The notes: a model not told the origin generated them from the letters alone. 64,000 bases of DNA from Lysobacter enzymogenes (GCF_900106525.1 NZ_FNOG01000005.1:496001-560000), one strand, 5' to 3'; positions 18,574 to 27,724 are shown, numbered from the stretch's first letter. Numbers and translations: made by a program.

Positions 18574-19320
18574 TCAGTTGACCGCGCCGCTCGCCGCGCC
18601 CTTGCCTTCTTCCTGCTGGGCCAGCTCCGACAGCCGCTCCAGATTGCGCATCGACAGCAGGTGGGTGTAGATCAGGCCCAGCGCGCCGGTGCGGAACAGG
18701 TCCGGCAGCTGCGCGTCGTCGAGCTGCATGAGCTTTTCTTCCGACACCGCATAGACGCCGTTCAACTCGGCCTGCGGCTGATCGCCGGTGCCGAAGCGGA
18801 TCACCCGCTCTTCCAGCAGGTCCAGCTCCTTGAGCTTGGCGGCGAACGCCGCGGTGCGCTTGAACTCGTTGTGCAGGTCCTGCAGGAAACCCATCGCCCG
18901 GGTCAGGTTTTCGGTGTCGGCGCCGTCGTCGCCGAACAGCGGCTCGCCCTCTTCTTCCGACAGGCCGTCGTAGGCCATGTCCACGCACACCGTCACCGTG
19001 CCGCTGTCGCGGTCCTCGGCCAGCACGAACGGGTACTGGCGCAGGAACGCCGGCACGTAGCCGCGGCGCCAGCGCGCGCTGTCGTCCACGTACAGGTTCT
19101 GCTGGTTGCGCAGGCCCACCAGCACCGCCGGCAGGAAGTCGCCGTTGGCCAGTTTGGCGAACACGATCGCGTACTCGGTGGCGGCGCTGGGGAACTCGAC
19201 CGTGGCCACCGGGACCGAGTTGAGGCTGGCGGCGAAGCGGGCGTTGTGCTGCGAGCTGCGGATGCGCAGGTTGCGATGGGTGTCGCGGTTGAGCGGGACG
19301 ACGCGGTCGTAGATCAGCAT
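18574..19320 (-). CDS. SapC family protein
   Basis: A 248-residue soluble protein matching the SapC family in overall pattern: an N-terminal YDRVVPLNRDTHRNLRI, a central segment (LPAVLVGLRNQQNLYVD, WRRGYVPAFLRQYPFVLAED), acidic GLSEEEGEPLFGDDG, and FLQDLHNEFKRTAAFAAKLKELDLL. The family was named for an S-layer-associated gene; its biochemical role is unknown. It often occurs near cupin or tryptophan-halogenase genes, but none are here. No signal peptide is evident. The start at 19320 is preferred to the longer open frame because upstream residues are Arg/Pro-rich and not protein-like. Its own terminator follows. Confidence 0.85.
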   Translation of the reverse strand: MLIYDRVVPLNRDTHRNLRIRSSQHNARFAASLNSVPVATVEFPSAATEYAIVFAKLANGDFLPAVLVGLRNQQNLYVDDSARWRRGYVPAFLRQYPFVLAEDRDSGTVTVCVDMAYDGLSEEEGEPLFGDDGADTENLTRAMGFLQDLHNEFKRTAAFAAKLKELDLLEERVIRFGTGDQPQAELNGVYAVSEEKLMQLDDAQLPDLFRTGALGLIYTHLLSMRNLERLSELAQQEEGKGAASGAVN

Positions 19321-19607
19321 GGAGTTCCGGTTCCTGGTGGCATCGGCCGGCGGAAACGGCCGGCGTAGGCGGCGAAGATGCGCCATCGGCGTGACAGTTA
19401 CAACGCGCCCGGCCGCCGGGCACTCCGGCGCGCGGCGTTACCGTACTCCGGCCCGGGCACGAACGCCACTTTCGCCTGCACCTATCCCAGTCAAAAATGT
19501 CATCACATGCATTCCCATATCGTGATTACAGGCACATATAAGGCATGACGTGCCCGATCCGGCGCGCACCGCGCGACGGGGCGGGTGCGGGCAGGGGGAA
19601 TGGCGTT

Positions 19608-19904
19608 TTGTTCAAAGTGTCGTTGCGAGAACACGCTCTGCTGAGCGTCCTGGTCGGCCTGCAACGCGGCGTGCAGCCGGAGACCAGCCATATGAAGCAT
19701 GCATTGATCGAGGACGGGCTGGCGCTGAGCGTGGACGGCCGGCTGAGCCTGTCCGACGCCGGCCAGACCTTGTTGCAGGCGCTGCAGCACATGGTCTGGG
19801 CCGAGGTCGAATCGCTGCAGCAGGTGCTGGCCAACAAGTCCGCCCAGCCCAGCGACGAGGTGCTGCGGATGACGCGGCTGCCGACGGCGCCCGGCCCCGA
19901 GTAA
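19608..19904 (+). CDS. Conserved-looking small protein with winged-helix-like pattern, function unknown
   Basis: A 98-residue protein if started at the TTG at 19608, which has AGGGGGAA six to eight bases upstream. An ATG at 19545 in the same frame would add 21 Gly/Arg/Ala-rich residues with only a weak AAGG. The sequence (SLREHALLSVLVGLQRGV, MKHALIEDGLALSVDGRLSLSDAGQTLLQAL) reads as helices followed by a short beta-hairpin 'wing', as in small regulators whose second half says where a residue run ends a rule ('LSLSDAGQTLL' is typical of winged-helix C-termini). DNA binding is possible but unproven. It is transcribed divergently from the SapC-like gene. Confidence 0.65.
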   Translation: MFKVSLREHALLSVLVGLQRGVQPETSHMKHALIEDGLALSVDGRLSLSDAGQTLLQALQHMVWAEVESLQQVLANKSAQPSDEVLRMTRLPTAPGPE

Positions 19905-19979
19905 GCAACCGAGGAGCGGCGCGAGCGGCGACGCGGATGACGCGGCCGCCGGCCGTCCCTTAGTAAGTGGCCGACAGCC

Positions 19980-20080
19980 CCTGTAGGAGCGGCGCGAGCC
20001 GCGACCGCGACAACGCAACCATTGCGCAAGTGTCGGCGTAGTTGGGTTCTCGCGGTCGCGGCTCGCGCCGCTCCTACAGG
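19980..20080. repeat. REP doublet, 'ctgtaggagc' family, convergent arms
   Basis: Two inverted copies of a roughly 30-base unit (ctgtaggagcggcgcgagcc...cgcg) separated by about 40 bases. The tgtagg ends point outward. It lies between the 98-residue gene and crcB. Related doublets occur at 23641, 34948 and 40932. Confidence 0.85.
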
Positions 20081-20093
20081 TAGTAAACCGGAT

Positions 20094-20495
20094 TCAAGCG
20101 CGGGCCGGCCACAGGCCCTGCCCCAGCTTCCAGCCCACCGCGATCGCGGCCAGGCCCAGGCCGACGTGCAGCAACACCGTCAGCGCCAGCCATTCGTAGC
20201 GCGCCGCGCGCAGCATCGCCAACAGGTCCACGCCGAAGGCCGAGAACGTGGTCAGGCCGCCGAGCACGCCGGTCAGCAACACCGCGCGCCAGAAGTCGGC
20301 GTCCTGGCGCTGGCCCAGCCAGACCAGCAGCAGGCCGGCGCAGAAGCAGCCGGCCAGGTTGACGGTCAGCGTCGACAAGGTCGGCCACGGCGCCGGCAGC
20401 CGCGGCAGCAGCAGATTGGCGCCGTGGCGCAACAGCGTACCGAGGGCGCCGCCGAGAGCGACGGCGAGCAGTTGCAGCAGGGCGGCGCGGGTCAT
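20094..20495 (-). CDS. crcB: Fluoride exporter CrcB/Fluc
   Basis: A 133-residue integral membrane protein with four predicted helices, the usual length for Fluc. Recognisable features are GGALGTLLRHGANLLLP in helix 1, the conserved Asn region TLTVNLAGCFCAGLLL in helix 2, and GVLGGLTTFSAFGVDLL in helix 3, which carries the TTFS motif and the Phe residues of the fluoride pore. Fluc works as an antiparallel dimer that lets fluoride leave the cytoplasm. No fluoride-riboswitch-like leader was seen upstream. It lies 262 bases downstream of rarA with palindromic repeats between. Confidence 0.93.
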   Translation of the reverse strand: MTRAALLQLLAVALGGALGTLLRHGANLLLPRLPAPWPTLSTLTVNLAGCFCAGLLLVWLGQRQDADFWRAVLLTGVLGGLTTFSAFGVDLLAMLRAARYEWLALTVLLHVGLGLAAIAVGWKLGQGLWPARA

Positions 20496-20602
20496 GCGGC
20501 GGCTCCAGGGCGGCTGCGTCGGTGCGGGCGGCGGCGTCTGCCGTCGCTGTCGCAGCCGGCGCCGGCTTTTATGCGAGGGACGATTTTCTTGGAAGGGATT
20601 TC

Positions 20603-20694
20603 TTTTGTGGGAGGGACTTCAGTCCCGATGCTTTCCTTTCCGATCGCCGCGATCCGGAACAAAAGCGTCGGGACTGAAGTCCCTCCCACAAAAG
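20603..20694. repeat. Palindromic repeat, 'tttgtgggaggg' family
   Basis: A near-perfect inverted repeat: ttttgtgggagggacttcag at the left and ctgaagtccctcccacaaaa at the right, with a second weaker pairing in the loop. It lies between rarA and crcB. It is a family distinct from the ctgtaggagc REP; a degraded copy is at 15536-15634. Confidence 0.85.
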
Positions 20695-20757
20695 CCGTCG
20701 CTCCCAGCAAAGCACGGGCGCCGGCGCCAAGAACCCGATGCGTCGCCAGTCCAGCGG

Positions 20758-22224
20758 TCATTCCGCCTCCTCGGGCCCTTCGCCCTCGCCTTCGCCCGCC
20801 CCCTCGCCGCGCGCCTGCGCGCGCTGCGCCCGCAAGCGCTGCAGTTTCTCGCCGAGCTTGATCTCCAGCCCGCGCGCCACCGGCTGGTAATACACCCGCT
20901 CGCCCATCGCGTCGGGGAAGCCGGTCTGGTCCAGCGCCACGCCGCCGTCGGCGTCGTGGTCGTACTGATAGCCCTTGGCGTAGCCGAGTTGCTTCATCAG
21001 CTTGGTCGGCGCATTGCGCAGGTGCAGCGGAACATCCTGGGTGCCGTACTCGACCACATCGCGCTTGGCCTGGTTGAACGCGGAGTAGGCGGCGTTGGAC
21101 TTGGCGGTGCTGGCCAGATAGATCACCACCTGGGCCAGGGCCAGATCGCCTTCCGGGCTGCCGAGGCGGTCGTAGGTCTCCCACGCGTCGACCGCCATCT
21201 GCAACGCGCGCGGATCGGCCAGGCCGATGTCCTCCACCGCCATCCGGGTCAGCCGGCGCGCCAGATAATGCGGATCGCAGCCGCCGTCGAGCATGCGCGC
21301 GAACCAGTACAGCGCCGAGTCGGGGTTGGAGCTGCGCACGGATTTGTGCAGCGCCGAGATCTGGTCGTAGAACTGCTCGCCGCCCTTGTCGAAGCGGCGG
21401 GTGCGGTCGGCCAACACCTGGGCCAGGGTCGCGGGAGTGATCTCGCCGCCCTCGTCCTGGGCCAGCTCAGCGGCGATTTCCAGCAGGGTCAGCGCGCGGC
21501 GCACGTCGCCGTCGGCGGCGGTGGAGATCTGCAGCAGCAGTCCGTCGTCGGCGCGCACGTGCTGGGCGCCGAGGCCGCGTTCCTCGTCGTCGAGCGCGCG
21601 GCGCAGGGTCACCCGCACGTCCTCGGGCGAGACCGCCTCCATCACGTGCACGCGGCAGCGCGAGAGCAGCGCCGAGTTGAGTTCGAACGAAGGGTTTTCG
21701 GTGGTGGCGCCGACGAAGATGATGGTGCCGCGCTCGATATGCGGCAGGAACGCGTCCTGCTGGGTCTTGTTGAAGCGGTGCACCTCGTCGACGAACAGCA
21801 CCGTGCGCCGGCCCTGCTCGAAGCGCTGGGCGGCGGCGGCCAGCACCTGGCGCACCTCCGGCAGGCCCGAGAGCACGGCGGAGATGGCGCGGAATTCGGC
21901 GTCGGCGTAATGCGCCAGCAACAGCGCCAGGGTGGTCTTGCCGCAGCCCGGCGGGCCCCACAGGATCATCGAGTGGACCCGCCCGGATTCGACCGCGCGG
22001 CGCAGCGCCGAGCCCGGCGCCAGCAGGCGGCGCTGGCCGACCATCTCGTCGAGGGTGCGCGGGCGCATGCGCTCGGCCAGCGGGCGCAGCGCGGCGACGG
22101 ATTCGCCTGCGGCGGACGCGTCGCCGTCGGCGGCGCTGAGCAGGTCGCGGCCGGGTTCGGCCTGGGGGGCGGTGCGGCGGGCCAAAACGGAAAACGCTCG
22201 CTGGACGGAGGGACACGATAGCAA
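20758..22224 (-). CDS. rarA: Replication-associated recombination protein A (AAA+ ATPase)
   Basis: A 488-residue RarA/MgsA family protein that acts at stalled replication forks, related to clamp-loader subunits. Walker A GPPGCGKTT lies at 90-98, Walker B VLFVDEVHRF near 145, sensor 1 GATTENPSFELN and the arginine finger LLSRC follow, with the tetramerisation region in the C-terminal half (MAVEDIGLADPRAL, YLASTAKSNAAYSA). The extreme C-terminus is a low-complexity Gly/Glu tail (GEGAGEGEGEGPEEAE). The N-terminus is about 30 residues longer than usual from the TTG at 22224; a TTG at 22185 is an alternative. The gene lies near lolA and ftsK, but two unrelated genes separate it from lolA. Confidence 0.93.
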   Translation of the reverse strand: MLSCPSVQRAFSVLARRTAPQAEPGRDLLSAADGDASAAGESVAALRPLAERMRPRTLDEMVGQRRLLAPGSALRRAVESGRVHSMILWGPPGCGKTTLALLLAHYADAEFRAISAVLSGLPEVRQVLAAAAQRFEQGRRTVLFVDEVHRFNKTQQDAFLPHIERGTIIFVGATTENPSFELNSALLSRCRVHVMEAVSPEDVRVTLRRALDDEERGLGAQHVRADDGLLLQISTAADGDVRRALTLLEIAAELAQDEGGEITPATLAQVLADRTRRFDKGGEQFYDQISALHKSVRSSNPDSALYWFARMLDGGCDPHYLARRLTRMAVEDIGLADPRALQMAVDAWETYDRLGSPEGDLALAQVVIYLASTAKSNAAYSAFNQAKRDVVEYGTQDVPLHLRNAPTKLMKQLGYAKGYQYDHDADGGVALDQTGFPDAMGERVYYQPVARGLEIKLGEKLQRLRAQRAQARGEGAGEGEGEGPEEAE

Positions 22225-22537
22225 GATCCGCCGCGGCGCGAGCCCGCCCCGGCCGAGGCTGCGGCGCTGCGGCGGCAGCGGGCAAAGTCGGCGCGGGCAG
22301 GCTGGCGCGGGGCGCTGGCAAGCTCCGCGGGCATGTTTCGGCGTACTGCCCGGTTAACTCGTTAGCCCGCTAATCCGTTAACGCATTAATACGCTAATTG
22401 CCTAGCTCGCTGACACGCGGCCCCGGCGACCGGCGCCGACCCGGCCCGACGCCGGGGAACGACGCGCTTCGTCACAACCGGCGCCGCCGCGGCGTTGGTA
22501 TCGGCGCGGCGCTCCGTCCGCATCGCCCCCGCCGACC
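22225..22537. other. Gene-free divergent spacer with AT-rich 8-base repeats
   Basis: This 313-base gap lies between the divergently transcribed rarA and GH108 genes. It contains the tandem repeat array at 22352-22415. Otherwise it is GC-rich without coding signal. Confidence 0.5.
22352..22415. repeat. Short tandem repeat, 8-base period
   Basis: About eight degenerate units of roughly CGYTAAYN follow each other (cgttaact, cgttagcc, cgctaatc, cgttaacg, cattaata, cgctaatt and weaker ones). The array is unusually AT-rich for this genome and contains GTTAAC palindromes. Confidence 0.7.
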
Positions 22538-23062
22538 ATGGCCGACTTCTCCCTGTACTTCCCGCAGCTGCTGACCTTCGAAGGCGGCTACGTCGACAAC
22601 CCCGCCGATCCCGGCGGCGCCACCAACCGCGGCATCACCCTGGCGGTGTTCCAGGCCAACGCGCGCGCCCTGCTGGGCGTGGCGCCGACGCTGGAGAACC
22701 TTCAGGCCCTGACCGAGCCGCAAGCCGCCGCGCTGTACAAGGCGCTGTACTGGGACCGCATCGACGGCGACGCGATCGCGTCGCAACTGCTGGCCGAGAT
22801 CGTGTTCGACTTCTACGTCAACGCCGGCTTCCACGCGATCACCCTGCTGCAACGCCTGCTCGGCCCGCCGCTGGCCAGCGACGGCCTGTTCGGGCCGGAC
22901 ACGCTCAAGGCGCTGCAGGACGCCGATCAAGCCGCGTTGTACGCGCGCTATCGCCAGGGCCGGATCGACTACTACACCGAGCTGGCGCAAGCGCATCCGA
23001 TCCTGCAGCGCTTCCTCGCCGGATGGCTGCGGCGCGCGACCTGGTTCCCGGCGCAGGCCTGA
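22538..23062 (+). CDS. Glycoside hydrolase family 108 lysozyme-like protein
   Basis: A 174-residue protein matching GH108 N-acetylmuramidases. The N-terminal FEGGYVDNPADPGGATNRGIT holds the predicted catalytic Glu15 and family signature. The middle (YWDRIDGDAIASQLLAEIVFDFYVN) and the C-terminal peptidoglycan-binding-like part (ASDGLFGPDTLKALQDAD, about 110-175) complete the usual length. It cuts the glycan strands of peptidoglycan. No signal peptide is present, as in phage endolysins or enzymes exported with a holin or a secretion system. No other phage gene lies nearby. It sits with a GNAT gene between rarA and lolA, suggesting local insertion. Confidence 0.9.
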   Translation: MADFSLYFPQLLTFEGGYVDNPADPGGATNRGITLAVFQANARALLGVAPTLENLQALTEPQAAALYKALYWDRIDGDAIASQLLAEIVFDFYVNAGFHAITLLQRLLGPPLASDGLFGPDTLKALQDADQAALYARYRQGRIDYYTELAQAHPILQRFLAGWLRRATWFPAQA

Positions 23063-23134
23063 GCGCCACGGCGCCGTTGCCGCCCGCCGGCGCGGCGCCG
23101 ACAATGCGCGCAGTCCCCCGCACCTGCCGAACCG

Positions 23135-23608
23135 ATGTCCGACGCCCCGCTCGTCCGCCCCGCCCTGCCCGGCGACCGCACCGCGGTGCTGGCGCTGCTG
23201 GCGGAAACTTTCGCCGACACCTGGCGCCCGCAACTCACCGCCCAGGCCATCGCCGACTATCACGACAATCGCGTGGCCGAACGCTACGTCGACGCGCAGC
23301 TGACCCAGTTGCTGGTGGCCGAACTCGACGGCGACGTGCTCGGCTTCGCCGGCCGCGACGGCGGCTTCGTCGATTCGCTGCACGTCGGCGCGCGCGGCCG
23401 CCGCCGCGGCATCGCCCGGGCGCTGATGCAGGCGCTGGAGAACGCGATGCGCGCGGAAGGACACAGTCTGGCGAGCCTGGAAACCGACACCTTCAACACC
23501 GGCAGCCAGGCGCTATACCTGGCCCTGGGCTATCGCGAGACCGCGCGTTATCCCGACGAAGAATGGAACAGCGGGCTGACTACGATCCGTTACGAGAAGA
23601 CGCTGTAA
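23135..23608 (+). CDS. GNAT family N-acetyltransferase
   Basis: A 157-residue protein with the GNAT fold. The N-terminal strand (PLVRPALPGDRTAVLALLAETFADTWR) is followed by the acetyl-CoA binding segment HVGARGRRRGIARALMQALENAMR (about 88-110, fitting the R/Q-x-x-G-x-G/A motif) and the C-terminal LETDTFNTGSQALYLALGYRETARY. The substrate cannot be read from sequence. It lies 72 bases after the GH108 gene on the same strand and may be co-transcribed. Confidence 0.9.
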   Translation: MSDAPLVRPALPGDRTAVLALLAETFADTWRPQLTAQAIADYHDNRVAERYVDAQLTQLLVAELDGDVLGFAGRDGGFVDSLHVGARGRRRGIARALMQALENAMRAEGHSLASLETDTFNTGSQALYLALGYRETARYPDEEWNSGLTTIRYEKTL

Positions 23609-23640
23609 CTGGGCCGCTAGCTCCTGTCGCCAGAAAACTA

Positions 23641-23774
23641 CCTGTAGGAGCGACGCAAGTCGCGACCGCGCTCGTTCCGCTCGCGCCGAAAGCCCCCGCA
23701 ACCCGGTAACACAGGCCACCCCGCTTTCGCCGTCACCTCAGTGGCGCGGTCGCGGCTTGCGCCGCTCCTACAGG
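23641..23774. repeat. REP doublet, 'ctgtaggagc' family, convergent arms
   Basis: The left arm begins cctgtaggagcgacgcaagt and the right arm ends gcgccgctcctacagg, with about 70 bases between. It lies between the converging GNAT gene and lolA. Confidence 0.85.
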
Positions 23775-23814
23775 TAGCCCATGTAGTCGCGCGGCCAGCA
23801 TCAGCGCCAAAACG

Positions 23815-23842
23815 AAAAACGCGGGCCGAAGCCCGCGTTTCC
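23815..23842 (-). terminator. Rho-independent terminator after lolA
   Basis: The stem aacgcgggc/gcccgcgtt with a cgaa loop is flanked by an A-run on the plus strand, giving a T-run when read in the direction of lolA. Confidence 0.8.
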
Positions 23843-23867
23843 CCAATCCCATATCGCGACCGCTGGC

Positions 23868-24503
23868 TCAACCTTCGCCGATCACATCCACACCCTTGCC
23901 CGGCGAGTACTTGAACGTGCTCGCCGGAAAGCTGGGATTGCGCTTCCAGCCCGAGAAACTGATCTCGGTCTTCTGTCCCAGCGCATCGACGATCTCCATC
24001 TTGCTCAGCACGCCGCCGCCGAAGCCCAGGCGCGCGCTGCGGAAGCTGGCCTCGCCCTGGCGCTTGGGCGTGAGCAGCAGCCAGTTCAGGCCGCCGTCGC
24101 CGCCGAGCTCCTTGACCGCGAACATCGCGTCGAGCTTGCTCGGGTCGACCAGCGCCGCCAGCGGGCTGTTCTGTTCTTCCACGCCTTGCGGACGCACGCT
24201 GACCTGCTGCAGGTCCGGTTCGTACACCCACACCTTGTTGCCGTCGGCGACGATCAACTGCGGATAGGGCTTGGCGTACTCCCAGCGGAACAGCCGCGGC
24301 GCCGACAGCGCGACCTGGCCGGTCGAGGATTCCTTGAGCTTGCCGTTGGGATCGAACACCTGCTGGGCGAACTGGCCGTCCAGGCCCTTGAGGCCGCGGG
24401 TGAAGGCGTTGAGGTCGTCGCGCGCGCCGGCGCTGGCGGCGCCGGCGAACAGGGTCGCCGACAGCGACAACGCGAGGGCGGCTTGGCGGACGAAACGGTT
24501 CAC
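23868..24503 (-). CDS. lolA: Outer-membrane lipoprotein carrier protein LolA
   Basis: A 211-residue periplasmic chaperone that carries lipoproteins from LolCDE to LolB. A signal peptide ends at ASA-GARDD (about residue 26). The mature protein follows the LolA pattern: LNAFTRGLKGLDGQFAQQVFDPNGKLKESSTGQVALSAPRLFRWEY near the N-terminus, the strand VADGNKVWVYEPDLQQVSVRP, and the terminal KYSPGKGVDVIGEG. Family length is about 200. It lies downstream of ftsK on the same strand, separated by a small plus-strand gene, and carries its own terminator. Confidence 0.94.
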   Translation of the reverse strand: MNRFVRQAALALSLSATLFAGAASAGARDDLNAFTRGLKGLDGQFAQQVFDPNGKLKESSTGQVALSAPRLFRWEYAKPYPQLIVADGNKVWVYEPDLQQVSVRPQGVEEQNSPLAALVDPSKLDAMFAVKELGGDGGLNWLLLTPKRQGEASFRSARLGFGGGVLSKMEIVDALGQKTEISFSGWKRNPSFPASTFKYSPGKGVDVIGEG

Positions 24504-24680
24504 GGGGCGACTCCTGAGTGAGAGGACGGCAGTGTGCTGGGCCGAAACTGAACGGGCTCGCGACAGCCGAATACGGGTTCACGGCACATTTTGCCATGCC
24601 GGCCGCGGCTACCTTCGCACGGCAGCACCCGCAACGACGCGCCCATCCCATCGGAACACCCTTCAGAACAAGGAGTTCGC

Positions 24681-24911
24681 ATGCGCATCAAGAGCGTTCT
24701 GTCCGCCGCCGCGCTGATCGCCGGCCTGTCGATCGCCGGCACCAGCGTCGCCAACGCGCCGCCCTACGGCACCGAGCAGTTCGAAGAATGGTTCGACGCC
24801 GGCGGCAATCTGGTCGGCTACGTCCACTGGACTTGCGACGGCCACCGCGAGACCTGGGGCAGCCGCAACGGCCGGCTCGAAGTCACCCGCCGCGCCTGCC
24901 CGCAGCCCTGA
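24681..24911 (+). CDS. Small secreted protein (DUF6289-like)
   Basis: A 76-residue protein started at the ATG at 24681, which has an ideal AAGGAG seven bases upstream; the longer frame from 24591 has no such site. A signal peptide covers about residues 1-25 (AALIAGLSIAGTSVANA). The mature part has two cysteines (HWTCDGHRETWG and TRRACPQP) and reads EQFEEWFDAGGNLVGYV, which resembles small DUF6289-type proteins, a match made from memory. A perfect terminator hairpin follows 20 bases later, so this is a self-contained transcription unit. Function unknown. Confidence 0.75.
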   Translation: MRIKSVLSAAALIAGLSIAGTSVANAPPYGTEQFEEWFDAGGNLVGYVHWTCDGHRETWGSRNGRLEVTRRACPQP

Positions 24912-24930
24912 GCGGCGGCGCCGATGTTCG

Positions 24931-24973
24931 AACGGGCCGGCCGCGAGCGTTCGCGGCCGGCCCGTTGTTTTTC
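24931..24973 (+). terminator. Strong Rho-independent terminator
   Basis: A perfect 16-base-pair stem (aacgggccggccgcga pairing with tcgcggccggcccgtt, four-base loop) is followed by gtttttt. It terminates the small secreted protein gene. Confidence 0.9.
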
Positions 24974-25074
24974 AGGCTGCGCGCGCGAATCCCGCGGCGC
25001 GTGGCCGACGCCGGGCGATTCCGCGATGCGACTTGCGAGGATCGCTCGAAGCGCGCGCTAACTACGCGCTCTAC

Positions 25075-27456
25075 TCACTTCGGCGGCGGCGGCGCCAGCA
25101 CCGAACGGTCGCCGTTGTGCTCCGGCGGCGTCACCACGCCGGCCGCTTCCATCGCCTCGATCAGGCGCGCGGCGCGGTTGTAGCCGATCTTGAGCCGGCG
25201 CTGCACGCCGGAAATCGACGCGCGGCGGGTCTCGGTGACGATGCGCACGGCCTCGTCGTAAAGCGGATCGGACTCGTCGCCACCCGAGCTGGGCGCTTCC
25301 GGCAGACCGGTCGCGCCGACCACGGTGCCGTCGCCCATGGTCTGGGTCTCGTCGAGCACGCCTTCGATGTAATCCGGGCCGCCACCGATCTGCTTGAGGT
25401 GCTCGACCACGCGATGCACTTCCTCGTCGGACACGAACGCGCCGTGCACGCGCTCGGGCATCGCGGTGCCCGGCGGCAGGTACAGCATGTCGCCATGGCC
25501 CAGCAGCGTCTCCGCGCCGGACTGGTCCAGGATCGTGCGCGAGTCGATCTTGCTCGACACCTGGAAGGCGATGCGGGTCGGGATGTTGGCCTTGATCAGG
25601 CCGGTGATCACGTCCACCGACGGGCGCTGGGTGGCCAGGATCAGATGGATGCCGGCCGCGCGCGCCTTCTGCGCCAGGCGCGCGATCAGCTCTTCGACCT
25701 TCTTGCCGACGATCATCATCATGTCGGCGAATTCGTCGATGAAGATGACGATGAACGGCAGCGTCTCCAGCGCGATCGGCACCTCGCCGAGTTCGGCGTT
25801 GGGCTTGAACAGCGGGTCCATCATCGGCTGGCCCGCGTCCTGCGCGTCCTTGACCTTCTTGTTGAAGCCGGCCAGGTTGCGCACGCCGACCATCGACATC
25901 AGCTTGTAGCGCCGCTCCATCTCGGCCACGCACCAGCGCAGGCCGTTGGCGGCCTCCTTCATGTCGGTGACCACCGGCGCCAGCAGGTGCGGGATGCCCT
26001 CGTAGACCGAGAGTTCCAGCATCTTCGGGTCGATCATCAGCATCCGCAGCTCTTTCGCGGAGGCCTTGTACAGCAGGCTCAGCACCATCGCGTTGACCGC
26101 GACCGACTTGCCCGAGCCGGTGGTGCCGGCGACCAACAGATGCGGCATGCGCGCCAGGTCGGCCACCGTCGGCCGCCCGGCGATGTCCTTGCCCAGCGCC
26201 AGCGTCAGCGGGCTGCCGGACTTGTCGTATTCCTTCGAGCGCAGCAGCTCGGACAGGAAGATCATTTCGCGCGTGGTATTCGGCGTTTCCAGGCCGATCA
26301 CCGACTTGCCCGGGATCACGTCGACCACGCGCACCGACTTGACCGACAGGCCGCGGGCGATGTCCTTGTCCAGCGAGGAGATCTGGCTGACCTTGACGCC
26401 CGGCGCGGGTTCGATTTCGAAGCGGGTGATGACCGGGCCCGGATAGGCGCCGACCACCTGCGCGTCGATGCGGAAATCCTTGAGCTTGAATTCGATCTGC
26501 CGCGACAGGGTTTCCAGCGTCTCTTCGCTGTAGCCCTTGGGCTGCGGCTTGGGATCGTCGAGCAGCGCCAGCGGCGGCACGCCGGAACCGTCGCTGGTGT
26601 GGAACAGCGGGATCTGGGTCTCGCGCTTGGCGCGTTCGCTCTTCTCCACCACCGGCGCCGGCGGCGGCTCGATCTTGACCTTCTCGCGCTTGGCGCGCAG
26701 TTCGGTGTCGGCCTTGCGCGCTTCCTCGCGCTCCTCGCGCATGACCTGGGTCTGGCGCCACTCGGTGGCCTGCTGGCTGCTGCGCCGGAACAGCTTGCTC
26801 AGCAGCGGGCCGGCGGTCAGCACGCGCTTGCCGATCCAGTCCATCACCGCGAACCAAGACACGCTGGTGGCCAAGGTGAAGGAGATCAGCAGCAGCGCGG
26901 CCAGGAACAGATTGCCGCCGACCGGGCCGAAGCCCGAATACAGCGAACGCCCGACCAACTGGCCGAGGATGCCGCCCGCACCGGCCGAGAAGTTCTCGAC
27001 CGTGCCGACGCGCAATTGCAGCAGCCCGGCCAGGGACACCAGCGAGCCGACGATGCCGACCAGGCGCAGCGCCGGGCCGAGATCGGCCTCGCCGTCGCCG
27101 TCGGTGTCCATGCCGAACAGCGCGATCCAGGCGATCGCGCCGAGCATGAAGGGCAGCAGGAAGGCGACATAGCCGCACAGGTACAGCAGCACGTCGGCGA
27201 TCCAGGCGCCGACCCGGCCGCCGAGGTTGTGCAGCGGCGCGGTGATCGAGCCCGAATGCGACCAGCCCGGATCGGTCGGCGAGAACGTGAACAGACTCGC
27301 CAGCAAATACAGCAGCAAGGGCGCGATCACGATCAGCGAGATATCGCGCATCAACCGCTGCCGCTTCGGCGACGGCGGCGCGGACGCAGCCGCGCGCGAC
27401 TCGGCCTCGGCCGGCGCCTTGGCCTTCTTGCGACTGGCTGTGGGTGCGGACGCCAC
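25075..27456 (-). CDS. ftsK: DNA translocase FtsK
   Basis: A 793-residue division-associated DNA pump. Four membrane helices lie in the first 210 residues. A Glu/Lys/Pro-rich linker (about 225-310) is short compared with E. coli FtsK. The motor follows, with Walker A GTTGSGKS at 444-451, then [28 protein letters not shown] (Walker B) and [28 protein letters not shown]. The C-terminal gamma winged helix (about 725-793: [37 protein letters not shown]) recognises KOPS sites and activates XerD. The GTG start at 27456 has AAGG upstream. In many relatives ftsK is directly followed by lolA and rarA. Confidence 0.96.
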   Translation of the reverse strand: MASAPTASRKKAKAPAEAESRAAASAPPSPKRQRLMRDISLIVIAPLLLYLLASLFTFSPTDPGWSHSGSITAPLHNLGGRVGAWIADVLLYLCGYVAFLLPFMLGAIAWIALFGMDTDGDGEADLGPALRLVGIVGSLVSLAGLLQLRVGTVENFSAGAGGILGQLVGRSLYSGFGPVGGNLFLAALLLISFTLATSVSWFAVMDWIGKRVLTAGPLLSKLFRRSSQQATEWRQTQVMREEREEARKADTELRAKREKVKIEPPPAPVVEKSERAKRETQIPLFHTSDGSGVPPLALLDDPKPQPKGYSEETLETLSRQIEFKLKDFRIDAQVVGAYPGPVITRFEIEPAPGVKVSQISSLDKDIARGLSVKSVRVVDVIPGKSVIGLETPNTTREMIFLSELLRSKEYDKSGSPLTLALGKDIAGRPTVADLARMPHLLVAGTTGSGKSVAVNAMVLSLLYKASAKELRMLMIDPKMLELSVYEGIPHLLAPVVTDMKEAANGLRWCVAEMERRYKLMSMVGVRNLAGFNKKVKDAQDAGQPMMDPLFKPNAELGEVPIALETLPFIVIFIDEFADMMMIVGKKVEELIARLAQKARAAGIHLILATQRPSVDVITGLIKANIPTRIAFQVSSKIDSRTILDQSGAETLLGHGDMLYLPPGTAMPERVHGAFVSDEEVHRVVEHLKQIGGGPDYIEGVLDETQTMGDGTVVGATGLPEAPSSGGDESDPLYDEAVRIVTETRRASISGVQRRLKIGYNRAARLIEAMEAAGVVTPPEHNGDRSVLAPPPPK

Positions 27457-27617
27457 CGTGATGTGCTGCCTTAGCTAGATTGCGTTAGTCGTTGAATATA
27501 CAGGAAGAGCTGTGGAGTGAGTAACGCGAGGCGAGAAACGGCCGGCAAGCGCCCGGCGGCGCCCCGTTCAGTCGGACCAACCCAAGCCGGGAGCCGCCGT
27601 CCCACCATAAAAGCACA

Positions 27618-27650
27618 AAGGGTCGGACGGAATACTCCGCCCGACCCTTC
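27618..27650 (-). terminator. Terminator-like hairpin after ald
   Basis: The inverted repeat aagggtcgg...ccgaccctt with a partly paired loop is followed on the minus strand by ttgtgctttta. It lies about 75 bases past the ald stop. Confidence 0.65.
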
Positions 27651-27724
27651 GTTGGCTGCGTGAGCGCGTCCCGGGCGCGGAAACAGCGTCCGGATCCCGG
27701 TTTCCCGCTCGCGAATGCCGGCTC

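Noticed and set aside
20496-20757. A fluoride riboswitch upstream of crcB
   Set aside because: The region holds only palindromic repeats and GC-rich sequence. I could not see the conserved pseudoknot bases of the crcB motif.
22352-22415. CRISPR array
   Set aside because: The units are about 8 bases long, with no spacer structure, and there are no cas genes nearby.
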